A stretch of DNA of 21,084 nt from Corynebacterium sp. (GCF_030530965.1 NZ_JAUMTY010000038.1:1-21084); one strand, 5' to 3'. Numbered from the stretch's first letter, positions 1 to 6,750 are shown. Numbers and translations: made by a program. Notes: generated by a model from the sequence alone, not told the origin.

Positions 1-54
1 ATACCTCAGCCTTCCAAGCTGAAGACGCGGGTTCGATTCCCGTCATTCCCTCCA
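1..54 (+). tRNA. tRNA-Gly (anticodon TCC), 5' end outside the window
   Basis: The 3' two thirds of a tRNA. The anticodon stem TCAGC/GCTGA closes the loop CTTCCAA, which gives anticodon TCC (glycine, GGA/GGG codons). A T-arm follows (GCGGG, loop TTCGATT, CCCGT), then the 3' acceptor strand CATTCCC, discriminator T and an encoded CCA at 52-54. The D-arm and 5' acceptor strand lie before base 1, so the acceptor pairing cannot be checked. Confidence 0.93.
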
Positions 55-91
55 TTATGTCGGAGACATCGAAAGTCCTGACGACAATAAG

Positions 92-130
92 ACCCGGTTG
101 GTTTCCACGCTTGCGGAGAACTAGCCGGGT
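92..130 (+). terminator. Hairpin terminator candidate after tRNA-Gly
   Basis: Bases 92-103 and 119-130 form a 12-bp stem starting ACCCGG/CCGGGT, with two G-T wobbles. The loop can add an inner TCC/GGA pairing. Only TTCGTCGT follows, so the T-tract is weak. The position 38 bp after the tRNA 3' end fits an end point for tRNA transcription. Confidence 0.5.
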
Positions 131-243
131 TTCGTCGTATGACTATGCATGTGCCCAAACAGGTTCTTCAGGGTTATACGCCAATAGTGTCCGTGTGCCG
201 GAAAACTGTGGCGGTATATCGGGGTCGGTTGTGAAAACTGCGT

Positions 244-287
244 GGGGATATGGGCGAGAAATGGCCGAAAATTGACCATATAGCCCC
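244..287 (+). terminator. Bulged hairpin followed by a T-rich run
   Basis: GGGG plus ATATGG (244-253) pairs with CCATAT (276-281) and CCCC (284-287), leaving a two-base bulge at 282-283. GCACTTTTATTTT follows. The shape resembles a terminator, but no gene feeding it is visible. The CCCC arm can pair instead with GGGG at 301-304. Confidence 0.3.
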
Positions 288-325
288 GCACTTTTATTTT
301 GGGGCGCGTATTCCCCCGCACTTTT
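284..325 (+). repeat. 12-bp direct repeat, 30-bp period
   Basis: CCCCGCACTTTT occurs at 284-295 and again at 314-325. The starts are exactly 30 bp apart, close to three helical turns. Function unknown. Confidence 0.6.
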
Positions 326-433
326 GGGTTCCACGCGGGCTCTAGGTGTAGCTTGCCCGCAGTTTTACGTGTACCGGCTCCTTCTTTGGTGCGTCGGTGC
401 TTCGCGCCCCAGGAATTGGGTTCTTCCCGGGTG

Positions 434-472
434 TTATACGACAAAACGCGGTGTGGACACTTTGTTGTATAG
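434..472 (+). repeat. 12-bp inverted repeat forming a long hairpin
   Basis: TTATACGACAAA (434-445) pairs with TTTGTTGTATAG (461-472) through 12 pairs, two of them G-T wobbles. The 15-base loop can add a GTG/CAC pairing (451-453 with 458-460). It could be an RNA hairpin or an operator. No flanking gene explains it. Confidence 0.5.
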
Positions 473-518
473 GTTATGTCGTCATCATGCGGCAGTGCCC
501 GTCGTGAGACAGGAGACG

Positions 519-546
519 TAAGGCATAGGACTTAAGGCATAGAGCT
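519..546 (+). repeat. 14-bp tandem duplication
   Basis: Two adjacent units, TAAGGCATAGGACT (519-532) and TAAGGCATAGAGCT (533-546), match at 12 of 14 positions. This is probably a slippage product; no role is evident. Confidence 0.6.
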
Positions 547-676
547 GCTGTCATGGTGGAGAGTGGTGAACGGCGCAGTCGTGTTCCATTGCTAATCCAT
601 AAGTTCACCGTGTAACATCACAAAAAGCTCTTTCACCACGTATTTTGCGGTGGATAACGCTGAATAGTGGGGGTCA

Positions 677-707
677 TTGAAAGTGGCAAAAACGGTGCCC
701 GTAGACT
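677..707 (+). promoter_or_regulatory. Candidate promoter for tRNA-Pro
   Basis: TTGAAA (677-682) could be the -35 and TAGACT (702-707) the -10, fitting the corynebacterial TANNNT pattern. The 19-bp spacer is slightly long. Transcription would start near 714, giving a leader of about 38 nt before the mature tRNA 5' end. Confidence 0.35.
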
Positions 708-751
708 CTAGTTGTCTTCGGCACATGTGGCCGGTGGACTTTCTTTCATAC

Positions 752-828
752 CGGGGTATGGCGCAGCTTGGTAGCGCACTCGCTTTGGGAGCGAGGGGTC
801 GTGGGTTCGAATCCCGCTACCCCGACCA
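752..828 (+). tRNA. tRNA-Pro (anticodon TGG)
   Basis: A complete 77-base cloverleaf. The acceptor stem CGGGGTA (752-758) pairs with TACCCCG (818-824), followed by discriminator A825 and an encoded CCA at 826-828. The anticodon stem CTCGC/GCGAG holds loop TTTGGGA, which gives anticodon TGG at 786-788 (proline, CCA/CCG codons). The T-arm carries GTTCGAATC. It lies just upstream of tig. Confidence 0.97.
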
Positions 829-835
829 GGAGTGG

Positions 836-870
836 CCCGGCCGGTCAGACACGACGTTTGGCAGGCCGGG
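836..870 (+). terminator. GC-rich hairpin after tRNA-Pro
   Basis: CCCGGCC (836-842) pairs perfectly with GGCCGGG (864-870), starting eight bases after the tRNA CCA end. There is no T-tract, so it may be a processing or stability hairpin rather than a classical terminator. It overlaps the candidate tig -35 box. Confidence 0.45.
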
Positions 871-886
871 TCTCCACAAATAGAGA
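858..886 (+). promoter_or_regulatory. Candidate tig promoter
   Basis: TTGGCA (858-863) is followed after 17 bp by TAGAGA (881-886), which lacks the final T of a usual -10 box. The predicted start near 893 would leave a 40-nt leader before the tig GTG. It is weak by sequence but correctly spaced. Confidence 0.3.
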
Positions 887-932
887 GAAATTGTATTCCA
901 AATAACCAACGACACCACAGGAGTGTGCATCC

Positions 933-2420
933 GTGAAGAGCTCCGTTGAGCAACAGAGCGCGACTCGCGTAAAGCTTACTGTCGAAGTTCCTTTTGACGA
1001 GCTTCAGCCGGAGATCGACCAAGCCTACCGCTCGCTGGCGCAGCAGGTCACACTCCCTGGCTTCCGTAAAGGCAAGGTTCCTCCGCGCGTTCTTGAGGCG
1101 CGGCTCGGTCGTGGGGCTATTCTCGACCAGGCCATCAACAACATGCTGCCCAGTCGCTACAGCCAGGCTGTTGAAGAGCATGACCTCAAGGTCCTCACGC
1201 AGCCGACCATTGACATCACCCGGTTGGAAGATAACGAGCTCGTTGAGTTCACCGCAGAGGCTGACGTCCGCCCGGAGATTGACCTTCCTGATTTCTCCAC
1301 GATCGAGGTCGAAGTTGATCCGCTCGTTGCCGACGACGCCGCTGTCGACGCTGAGCTGGACAACCTCCGCGCACGTTTCGGCACCTTGAAGGCAGTGGAG
1401 CGCCCAGTCCAGAAGGACGACTTCGTCTCCATTGACCTGTCCGCCACCGTGGGTGGCGAACCCGTTGACGAAGCCACAACCGAAGGCCTTTCCCACCAGG
1501 TCGGCAACGGTGAGCTCATCGAGGGCTTGGACGACGCGCTCGAGGGCATGAAGGTCGATGAATCAAAGACCTTTAAGTCGAACCTCGTTGCCGGTGACCA
1601 CGAAGGCGAAGAGGCCGAGGTCACTGTCACCGTGAAGTCGCTCAAAGAACGTGAGCTTCCCGAAGCTGACGATGACTTCGCTCAGCTCGCATCGGAATTC
1701 GACACCATCGGCGAGCTTCGTGAGTCCTTGGCCAAGCAGGTCGAGGAAAACAAGAAGGCTGAGCAGGCGTCGTCGATCCGGGACAAGGTTCTCGAGAAGG
1801 CTCTGGAAAAGACCGACTTCGAGCTGCCAGAAGCCGTCGTTGAAGAGCAGGTTAAAGGCCAGTTGAATCAGCTCCTGCAGCAGTTCAATGGCGATGAGAA
1901 AGCCTTTGACCAGCTTCTCGCCGCTCAGGGCAGCAGCCGCGAAGAGTTCGATCGCGACACTCGGTCCAGCGCCGAAGAGGCTGTGCGGACTCAGCTGTTC
2001 CTCGACACTCTCGCTGATGAGCTTCAGCCAGAGGTGAGCCAGCAGGAATTCACCGAGCACATTATGTTCACCGCCCAGCGGTACGGCATGGAGCCTCAGC
2101 AGTTCATGCAGGCCATTCAGGCGTCGGACCAGATCGGTGCCCTTTACGCCGACGTCCGTCGTGGCAAGGCTTTGGCTGAATCCATCTGCACGGTTTCAGT
2201 CAAGGACACCGATGGCAACGAGATCGATCCGAAAGAATACTTCGGTGAAGAAGAAAACACCGACGAGACTTCGACCGGGTCCGCAGATGCCGAAGCATCT
2301 GAAAACAGCGAAGCAACGCCGTCGGGCACCGAGACCGAAGAATCGGCTGAATTCGATCAAGCGGCGGAAGCTCCCGTGGCAACGCCCACCGATGACGATT
2401 CAGAGAACGCTGAAAAATAA
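933..2420 (+). CDS. tig: Trigger factor, ribosome-associated chaperone and peptidyl-prolyl isomerase
   Basis: This cytosolic chaperone binds at the ribosomal exit tunnel and helps nascent chains fold. The protein has 495 residues. The N-terminal ribosome-binding domain carries the signature GFRKGKVP at residues 43-50. An FKBP-type isomerase domain follows at about 155-240 (KDDFVSIDL to VTVTVKSLKE), then a helical C-terminal substrate-binding domain. The last 60 residues or so (from about 435) form an acidic, Ser/Thr/Glu-rich tail absent from the roughly 430-residue E. coli protein; such tails occur in actinobacterial homologues. The GTG start is chosen because CAGGAG lies nine bases upstream and the conserved fold begins right after it. 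A strong hairpin ends the unit before clpP1. The long antisense frames over this gene are coding shadows. Confidence 0.96.
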   Translation: MKSSVEQQSATRVKLTVEVPFDELQPEIDQAYRSLAQQVTLPGFRKGKVPPRVLEARLGRGAILDQAINNMLPSRYSQAVEEHDLKVLTQPTIDITRLEDNELVEFTAEADVRPEIDLPDFSTIEVEVDPLVADDAAVDAELDNLRARFGTLKAVERPVQKDDFVSIDLSATVGGEPVDEATTEGLSHQVGNGELIEGLDDALEGMKVDESKTFKSNLVAGDHEGEEAEVTVTVKSLKERELPEADDDFAQLASEFDTIGELRESLAKQVEENKKAEQASSIRDKVLEKALEKTDFELPEAVVEEQVKGQLNQLLQQFNGDEKAFDQLLAAQGSSREEFDRDTRSSAEEAVRTQLFLDTLADELQPEVSQQEFTEHIMFTAQRYGMEPQQFMQAIQASDQIGALYADVRRGKALAESICTVSVKDTDGNEIDPKEYFGEEENTDETSTGSADAEASENSEATPSGTETEESAEFDQAAEAPVATPTDDDSENAEK

Positions 2421-2448
2421 ACCGTTGACTTGCGGATAATTCCGACAC

Positions 2449-2478
2449 TGCCCCCACGCCCCGAAAGGTGTGGGGGCA
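2449..2478 (+). terminator. Terminator hairpin after tig
   Basis: TGCCCCCACGCC (2449-2460) pairs over 12 bp, with one wobble, with 2467-2478 around a six-base loop. There is little T-tract (TCGGCATC). The position 28 bp after the tig stop fits termination between tig and the separately controlled clpP1. Confidence 0.7.
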
Positions 2479-2499
2479 TCGGCATCTCATACCGACGCA

Positions 2500-2513
2500 C
2501 GCTAACAGCGAAC
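2500..2513 (+). promoter_or_regulatory. ClgR binding site upstream of clpP1
   Basis: CGCTAACAGCGAAC fits every defined position of the core of the known ClgR consensus (CGCYNANRGCGWWS). In the four-base WNNW prefix only the first base deviates. In Corynebacterium and Streptomyces, ClgR is the transcriptional activator of clpP genes. The box lies about 40-50 bp before the predicted -10, where an activator would sit just upstream of RNA polymerase. Direct binding is inferred from the match. Confidence 0.8.
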
Positions 2514-2550
2514 AGAGCACAAAAGGCGAGCCACACTTCATCGAATTAGC

Positions 2551-2567
2551 TAGTCTGGGGTGCACCC
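2551..2567 (+). promoter_or_regulatory. clpP1 -10 box and overlapping palindrome
   Basis: TAGTCT (2551-2556) fits the corynebacterial -10 pattern; the -35 region is poor, as expected at an activator-dependent promoter. The predicted start (about 2563) falls inside a perfect 10-bp palindrome, GGGTGCACCC (2558-2567). The leader before the clpP1 ATG would be about 32 nt. Confidence 0.5.
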
Positions 2568-2594
2568 AAAAACATTGGAAAGTGAGCGTACATA

Positions 2595-3233
2595 ATGAAC
2601 TTTTCCTCAAACGACACTGGACTTAGTGCTCAGAAGGGATATTCTGCCCCCACCATGGACAATGGGACAGCAGGACTAAACCTTAACGATTCCGTCTTCG
2701 AGCGACTGCTGCGGGAACGCATTATCTTCCTCGGCACCGAGGTTAATGACGACATCGCCAACCGGCTGTGCGCACAGATCCTTTTGCTCTCCGCGGAGGA
2801 CCCGACGCGGGACATTTCGTTGTACATCAACTCGCCCGGTGGCTCTGTGACTGCAGGCATGGCGATTTATGACACTATGACGTACGCGCCGTGCGACATC
2901 GCCACGTACGGGATGGGCCTGGCTGCCTCCATGGGCCAGTTCCTCCTCACCGCGGGGACAAAAGGCAAGCGTTACGCTTTGCCTCACGCTCGCATTTTGA
3001 TGCACCAGCCGTCGGCAGGTGTTGGCGGAACGGCAGCCGATATCGCCATTCAGGCAGAGCAGTTCGCCCGCACCAAGCGCGATTTGGCCGAGCTCAACGC
3101 GCAGCACACCGGCCAGCCGCTGGAGCGGATTCAGAAGGACTCCGACCGTGACCGCTGGTTCGATGCCCAGGAGGCCTTAGAGTACGGCTTTGTTGACCAC
3201 GTGATTACATCGGCGAAGGAGGAGACAGAGTAG
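2595..3233 (+). CDS. clpP1: ATP-dependent Clp protease proteolytic subunit 1
   Basis: A serine peptidase subunit that, with ClpP2, forms the two-ring barrel degrading proteins unfolded by ClpX or ClpC. The predicted protein has 212 residues. The catalytic triad is visible: Ser112 in GLAASMGQF, His137 in LMHQPSAG and Asp186 in DSDRDRW. The oligomerisation and handle regions are intact (YINSPGGSV, EYGFVDHVI). The first 30 residues are not conserved and are probably removed or disordered. A later Met21 is possible, because the ATG used here has only a weak GGAAAG about 12 bases upstream. The stop overlaps the clpP2 start by one base, so the two are co-translated, as expected for actinobacteria whose protease needs both subunits. 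Expression is probably ClgR-activated through the box at 2500-2513. Confidence 0.95.
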   Translation: MNFSSNDTGLSAQKGYSAPTMDNGTAGLNLNDSVFERLLRERIIFLGTEVNDDIANRLCAQILLLSAEDPTRDISLYINSPGGSVTAGMAIYDTMTYAPCDIATYGMGLAASMGQFLLTAGTKGKRYALPHARILMHQPSAGVGGTAADIAIQAEQFARTKRDLAELNAQHTGQPLERIQKDSDRDRWFDAQEALEYGFVDHVITSAKEETE

Positions 3234-3919
3234 TGGCCATGAACCCTAGCGATGAACTCAACCAGTATTCTTCTTCTCAACTGAACGGGGTTTCCCACAT
3301 GCAGATGCCAGAAAGCCGCTACATCCTCCCATCATTTGTCGAGCACAGCTCATTTGGGGCCAAAGAATCCAACCCGTATAACAAGCTTTTCGAAGAGCGC
3401 ATCATCTTCCTCGGCACCCAGGTTGACGACGCCTCCGCCAACGACATCATGGCTCAACTCCTCGTCCTCGAGGGGCTAGACCCGGACCGTGATATCACCA
3501 TGTACATCAACTCGCCCGGCGGATCGTTCACGTCGCTCATGGCGATTTACGACACCATGCAGTACGTCCGTCCCGACGTCGTCACTGTCTGCTTGGGGCA
3601 GGCTGCGTCGGCTGCTGCAGTGCTGTTGGCAGCCGGTACTCCGGGCAAGCGTGCTGCGTTACCGAACGCGCGCGTCCTTATCCACCAGCCAGCGACGCAG
3701 GGTACGCAGGGTCAGGTTTCCGACCTCGAAATCCAGGCCGCAGAGATCGAGCGTATGCGGACCTTGATGGAGACCACCTTGGCTCGGCACACTGGCGTAT
3801 CAGCGGAACAGATCCGTATCGATACCGACCGCGACAAGATCCTCACCGCCGAAGGCGCGAAGGAATACGGAATCATCGACCAAGTCTTTGATTACCGGAA
3901 GGCCTCTGCACAGAAATAA
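3233..3919 (+). CDS. clpP2: ATP-dependent Clp protease proteolytic subunit 2
   Basis: The second ClpP paralogue, 228 residues, partner of ClpP1 in a mixed heptamer-of-two-rings protease. The triad is Ser126 (GQAASAAAV), His151 (LIHQPATQ) and Asp201 (DTDRDK). It carries the actinobacterial ClpP2 N-terminal signature MPESRYILPSF at about residues 25-35. The GTG at 3233 shares one base with the clpP1 stop and has GGAGGA nine bases upstream. The ATG at 3239 is an alternative but is too far from that site. The conserved core begins only at residue 24 or so, so the first 20 residues may be processed. Confidence 0.95.
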   Translation: MAMNPSDELNQYSSSQLNGVSHMQMPESRYILPSFVEHSSFGAKESNPYNKLFEERIIFLGTQVDDASANDIMAQLLVLEGLDPDRDITMYINSPGGSFTSLMAIYDTMQYVRPDVVTVCLGQAASAAAVLLAAGTPGKRAALPNARVLIHQPATQGTQGQVSDLEIQAAEIERMRTLMETTLARHTGVSAEQIRIDTDRDKILTAEGAKEYGIIDQVFDYRKASAQK

Positions 3920-3949
3920 GGCGGAGTACCTACGCCACCAGGGCCTATG

Positions 3950-3967
3950 AACCGGAAGTGCCGGTTT
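3950..3967 (+). terminator. Small hairpin after clpP2
   Basis: AACCGG (3950-3955) pairs with CCGGTT (3961-3966) around a five-base loop and ends in TTT. It may weakly terminate the clpP1-clpP2 message ahead of the clpX promoter. Confidence 0.4.
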
Positions 3968-3979
3968 GCTGCCCAGTTT

Positions 3980-3985
3980 TATAAT
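3980..3985 (+). promoter_or_regulatory. Consensus -10 box upstream of clpX
   Basis: A perfect TATAAT with no recognisable -35. The predicted start at about 3992 lies seven bases before the large hairpin at 3999-4044, so the transcript would begin with that hairpin and then run 65-70 nt to the clpX ATG. Confidence 0.55.
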
Positions 3986-3998
3986 GAAATGACAACGA

Positions 3999-4047
3999 GC
4001 CCAGAATGAGCGCGGAATCGACTAGCTCCGCTGCTATTCTGGGCTTT
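3999..4047 (+). terminator. Long hairpin between clpP2 and clpX
   Basis: GCCCAGAAT (3999-4007) pairs with ATTCTGGGC (4036-4044). The stem continues inward through AGC/GCT and GCGGA/TCCGC with single-base bulges, about 17 bp in all, and is followed by TTTGG. It could terminate read-through from clpP1-clpP2. Because a TATAAT box lies just upstream, it could also be an attenuator or 5' stabilising hairpin of clpX. Confidence 0.6.
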
Positions 4048-4059
4048 GGTCTCGGATAG

Positions 4060-4097
4060 ACAACCACGAACGGTTGTACGCCTACGAAGTCGTTAGG
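4060..4097 (+). promoter_or_regulatory. Two further hairpins in the clpX leader
   Basis: ACAACC (4060-4065) pairs with GGTTGT (4072-4077). A second, bulged stem runs from CCTA (4081-4084) to TAGG (4094-4097). They fill the space between the large hairpin and the Shine-Dalgarno AAGGGA before the clpX ATG. Confidence 0.35.
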
Positions 4098-4111
4098 GGT
4101 CAAGGGAATTT

Positions 4112-5380
4112 ATGGCACGTATGCAGGAAAGCGCGGATGTCCTGAAGTGCTCTTTTTGCGGAAAGAGCCAGAAACAGGTCCGCAAACTCATCGCGGGCCC
4201 AGGTGTGTACATCTGCGACGAATGCATCGACCTGTGCAATGAAATTATCGAAGAAGAATTTGATAATTCACCCGCACAGAAGACCGACAAGGCACTACCG
4301 AAGCCATCGCAGATCGTCGACTTTCTCGGTGATTACGTCATCGGACAGGACACCGCAAAGCGGACTTTAGCTGTGGCGGTTTACAACCACTACAAGCGCA
4401 TCCAAGCCGATGAGAATGACCACCATAAGTCTGACGACGATATAGAGATCGCCAAGTCCAACATCCTCATGCTCGGCCCGACTGGTTCCGGCAAGACCTA
4501 CCTAGCGCAAACACTGGCCCGCATGCTCGACGTTCCCTTCGCCATGACCGACGCGACCAGCCTGACGGAGGCCGGCTATGTCGGTGAAGACGTGGAGAAC
4601 ATCCTTCTCAAGCTCCTCCAGGCTGCGGACTTTGATGTTGATCGTGCCCAGCGCGGAATTATTTATATCGACGAGGTCGACAAGATTTCACGCAAGTCGG
4701 AAAACCCTTCGATCACGAGGGACGTTTCAGGCGAGGGTGTTCAGCAGGCGTTGCTGAAAATTCTCGAAGGAACGGTGGCCTCGGTCCCGCCGCAGGGTGG
4801 CCGGAAGCATCCGAACCAAGAATTTATCCAGCTCGACACGAAGAACGTCTTGTTCATCGTTGCCGGTGCCTTCGCGGGCTTGGAGAAAGTCATTGGTGAG
4901 CGCCGCGGAAAACAAGGCCTCGGATTCGGCGCGAATGTGTCCTCGAAGGAGGAAAACGAACTCGATGCGTTCTCCTATGTTCAGCCAGAAGACCTGGTGA
5001 AATTCGGGTTAATTCCCGAGTTCATTGGGCGCCTCCCGGTCGTCGCTACCGTCAATGATCTTGACCGCGAAGCGCTGGTTCGTGTGTTGACTGAGCCGAA
5101 GAACTCGCTGGTTAAGCAGTACAGCAGGCTGCTCGACATGGACGGCGTAACCCTGACCATGGAGGAGGGGGCGCTCAATGCCATTGCCGACAAAGCCATC
5201 GAACGTGGTACGGGGGCTCGTGGTCTGAGGGCGATCCTGGAAGAGATCTTAGGACCAGTTATGTTCGAGGTCCCTGACTCGGAAGACGTTACCGAAGTGG
5301 TTATTTCAGAAGAATGCGTCACAGAAGGTGCTGAGCCGAGGCTGATTTCGTCCACGGAGGCAGAAAGGGAATCCGCCTAA
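4112..5380 (+). CDS. clpX: ATP-dependent Clp protease ATP-binding subunit ClpX
   Basis: This AAA+ unfoldase recognises substrates, unfolds them with ATP and feeds them into the ClpP1P2 chamber. It has 422 residues, the usual length. The N-terminal zinc-binding domain has Cys13, Cys16, Cys35 and Cys38. The AAA+ core shows Walker A GPTGSGKT (122-129), pore loop GYVG (155-158), Walker B IIYIDE (183-188), the RKH motif (231-233) and sensor-2 GAR (368-370). A ClpP-docking loop with LGF (270-272) is present. The ATG has AAGGGA just upstream. It is separated from clpP1-clpP2 by hairpins and its own -10 box, so it probably forms a separate transcript that ends at the terminator overlapping its stop codon. 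Confidence 0.97.
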   Translation: MARMQESADVLKCSFCGKSQKQVRKLIAGPGVYICDECIDLCNEIIEEEFDNSPAQKTDKALPKPSQIVDFLGDYVIGQDTAKRTLAVAVYNHYKRIQADENDHHKSDDDIEIAKSNILMLGPTGSGKTYLAQTLARMLDVPFAMTDATSLTEAGYVGEDVENILLKLLQAADFDVDRAQRGIIYIDEVDKISRKSENPSITRDVSGEGVQQALLKILEGTVASVPPQGGRKHPNQEFIQLDTKNVLFIVAGAFAGLEKVIGERRGKQGLGFGANVSSKEENELDAFSYVQPEDLVKFGLIPEFIGRLPVVATVNDLDREALVRVLTEPKNSLVKQYSRLLDMDGVTLTMEEGALNAIADKAIERGTGARGLRAILEEILGPVMFEVPDSEDVTEVVISEECVTEGAEPRLISSTEAERESA

Positions 5381-5408
5381 AGCCGGTGGCGCTACAAGGC
5401 CGGTTTTT
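5379..5408 (+). terminator. Rho-independent terminator of clpX
   Basis: AAAGCCGG (5379-5386) pairs over eight bases, with one wobble, with CCGGTTTT (5400-5407). The run TTTTT at 5404-5408 overlaps the descending arm. The stem starts inside the clpX TAA. GGCCGG (5398-5403) can instead pair with CCGGCC (5417-5422), so the site may also serve the convergent tetR gene. Confidence 0.75.
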
Positions 5409-5502
5409 CTTAAAGGCCGGCCACCTCAACCCGTACATGGTTGCCGACGATTCACGTGCGGAAACCAAACTGTCGGAGCGCGAACCGCGGCCCAACGTTC
5501 AA

Positions 5503-6402
5503 TCAGTCGCGGTAAAACTCCGAGAACGGACCAAATTGTTCGTCGAACCGATTGGTCTCATTAGAGGCCGGCGCGTCGCTGCCGTCCAACAGATCACCAT
5601 CGCCATATAGCGGCGTATTCTCCCGCTCGCTCGCACGAAGCTGCTCGGTGGTGACGGTATAGGAATCTCCCTCGCGCGTGGCCATCGTCGTCGTCAAGAG
5701 GCTGATCACAGTATCTTGAATCAGCGCATTAATACCATCGCGGTTGCTTTCGTCGCCGGTAGCTACGTCGTACATAGACCGGAAGGTCGACTGGTTATAC
5801 GCAGGAAACGTCGCCAATGCGCAGATGATGAAGTAAATATCGATCGCGGACACCCCGGGCCGGAATGCGCCGTGATCCTGGCCATTCATCAGCAGTCCCC
5901 CGATCTGCAAAACGGCGGGTGAACCAGAAAAGATGTGGACATCGGCATCTTGGGGGAGGATCCCGAGCAGGTTTTCCATGGCCAACATCCTGGCCGACCG
6001 CGGCTCGGCAAAGAACTTCTTCACAAGGATGTCAATGAGCTGCCGGATCGCCTCAACCGGCACGTCACTGTCAGGAATAAGATCTTCTGCCTTCGGGTGG
6101 AGGAGCGTTTCCGCATAGCGCAGGCACTCCATATACAGGCCTTTTTTGTCGCCGTAATAGTAATGGATCATCCGTTTAGAGACACCGGACGCGCTCGCGA
6201 TGTTTTCCAGGCGAGCCTCGTTATAGCCGACGTTAGAAAAAACGGTCAGCGCGGCGTCGAGAATTTCCTCATGCTCGGGGGCTGAGGTCTCAGCGTCCTT
6301 CGAGATAGGGCCGGTATCGATGGAAATGAGGTCGGGTGCTGAGGGGGAGTCGTTGTGTAAAGGCGATGTTGACATACTCATTACTTCGAACGGGGTTGAC
6401 AT
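5503..6402 (-). CDS. TetR-family transcriptional regulator
   Basis: The N-terminal DNA-binding domain is clear. EEILDAALTVFSNVGY (about 45-60) is followed by the helix-turn-helix LENIASASGVSKRMIHYYYGDKKGLY (65-90), the form typical of TetR repressors. The remaining 200 residues are a helical ligand-binding domain of unknown specificity. At 299 residues it is longer than the usual 190-220, with about 43 disordered residues before the HTH and a hydrophilic tail. The first 40 residues may be an overcalled start: none of the ATGs at 6402, 6381 or 6375 (codons 1, 8, 10) has a good ribosome-binding site. It converges on clpX and diverges from mdh. As I recall, C. glutamicum also has a tetR gene beside mdh, so the pairing looks conserved. 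Regulation of mdh or of itself is inferred from position and from the two dyads at 6751-6768 and 6890-6907. Confidence 0.88.
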   Translation of the reverse strand: MSTPFEVMSMSTSPLHNDSPSAPDLISIDTGPISKDAETSAPEHEEILDAALTVFSNVGYNEARLENIASASGVSKRMIHYYYGDKKGLYMECLRYAETLLHPKAEDLIPDSDVPVEAIRQLIDILVKKFFAEPRSARMLAMENLLGILPQDADVHIFSGSPAVLQIGGLLMNGQDHGAFRPGVSAIDIYFIICALATFPAYNQSTFRSMYDVATGDESNRDGINALIQDTVISLLTTTMATREGDSYTVTTEQLRASERENTPLYGDGDLLDGSDAPASNETNRFDEQFGPFSEFYRD

Positions 6403-6667
6403 CTATGGCTTCAGTTCGCGGCGTGCTGAGTCTGTTGCCTCATGCTCCTTGATCCCTCATCGAATGATCCACATTATCGACGAGCTTATGATCCAGTCCG
6501 CCACCAACCTCCACGTGCTAGTGATGCTGATCGACTAACGGTGGTAGAGGAACAGTTACGGTCTCGACCTGGTGCCATAATTACCAACACAATCGTAGAC
6601 ATTAGTTTTTACTTTCTGCATTGTCTCTTGGTTTATCCCAGTTCGCAGAGCATTTTTGACCTTATTC

Positions 6668-6737
6668 GGGGGTAGTTAAGTACATAGCGTCCCGATCAAT
6701 GCCCACCTTTATACGATCGACGCGTGCAACTACCCCC
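6668..6737 (+). repeat. Long-armed inverted repeat upstream of mdh
   Basis: GGGGGTAGTT (6668-6677) is a perfect inverted copy of AACTACCCCC (6728-6737). Inside it, GCGTC (6687-6691) pairs with GACGC (6719-6723) and GATC (6694-6697) with GATC (6715-6718), giving 19 pairs in all around a 17-base loop. No T-tract follows, so it does not look like a terminator. Confidence 0.65.
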
Positions 6738-6750
6738 TTGCCAAGAAAGA

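Larger units (their letters stand above)
55..751. other. Gene-free structured intergenic region between two tRNA genes
   Basis: About 700 bp with no convincing gene. The short open frames here have no good ribosome-binding sites and no recognisable protein. The stretch does hold structure: a hairpin after tRNA-Gly (92-130), a hairpin at 244-287 followed by a T-rich run, a 12-bp direct repeat, a 12-bp stem at 434-472, a 14-bp tandem repeat at 519-546, and a candidate tRNA-Pro promoter at 677-707. TTATACG occurs twice (174-180, 434-440). This density of dyads could reflect an unannotated small RNA or a decayed dispersed intergenic repeat. The sequence alone does not decide. Confidence 0.6.

Noticed and set aside
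121..444. Minus-strand frames (up to 107 codons) in the first intergenic region
   Set aside because: No ribosome-binding site and no recognisable protein. The translation carries repeats that simply mirror the DNA direct repeat at 284-325.
708..1496. A 262-codon minus-strand frame across tRNA-Pro and tig
   Set aside because: It overlaps the tRNA and the conserved trigger factor N-terminus. The translation resembles no known family.
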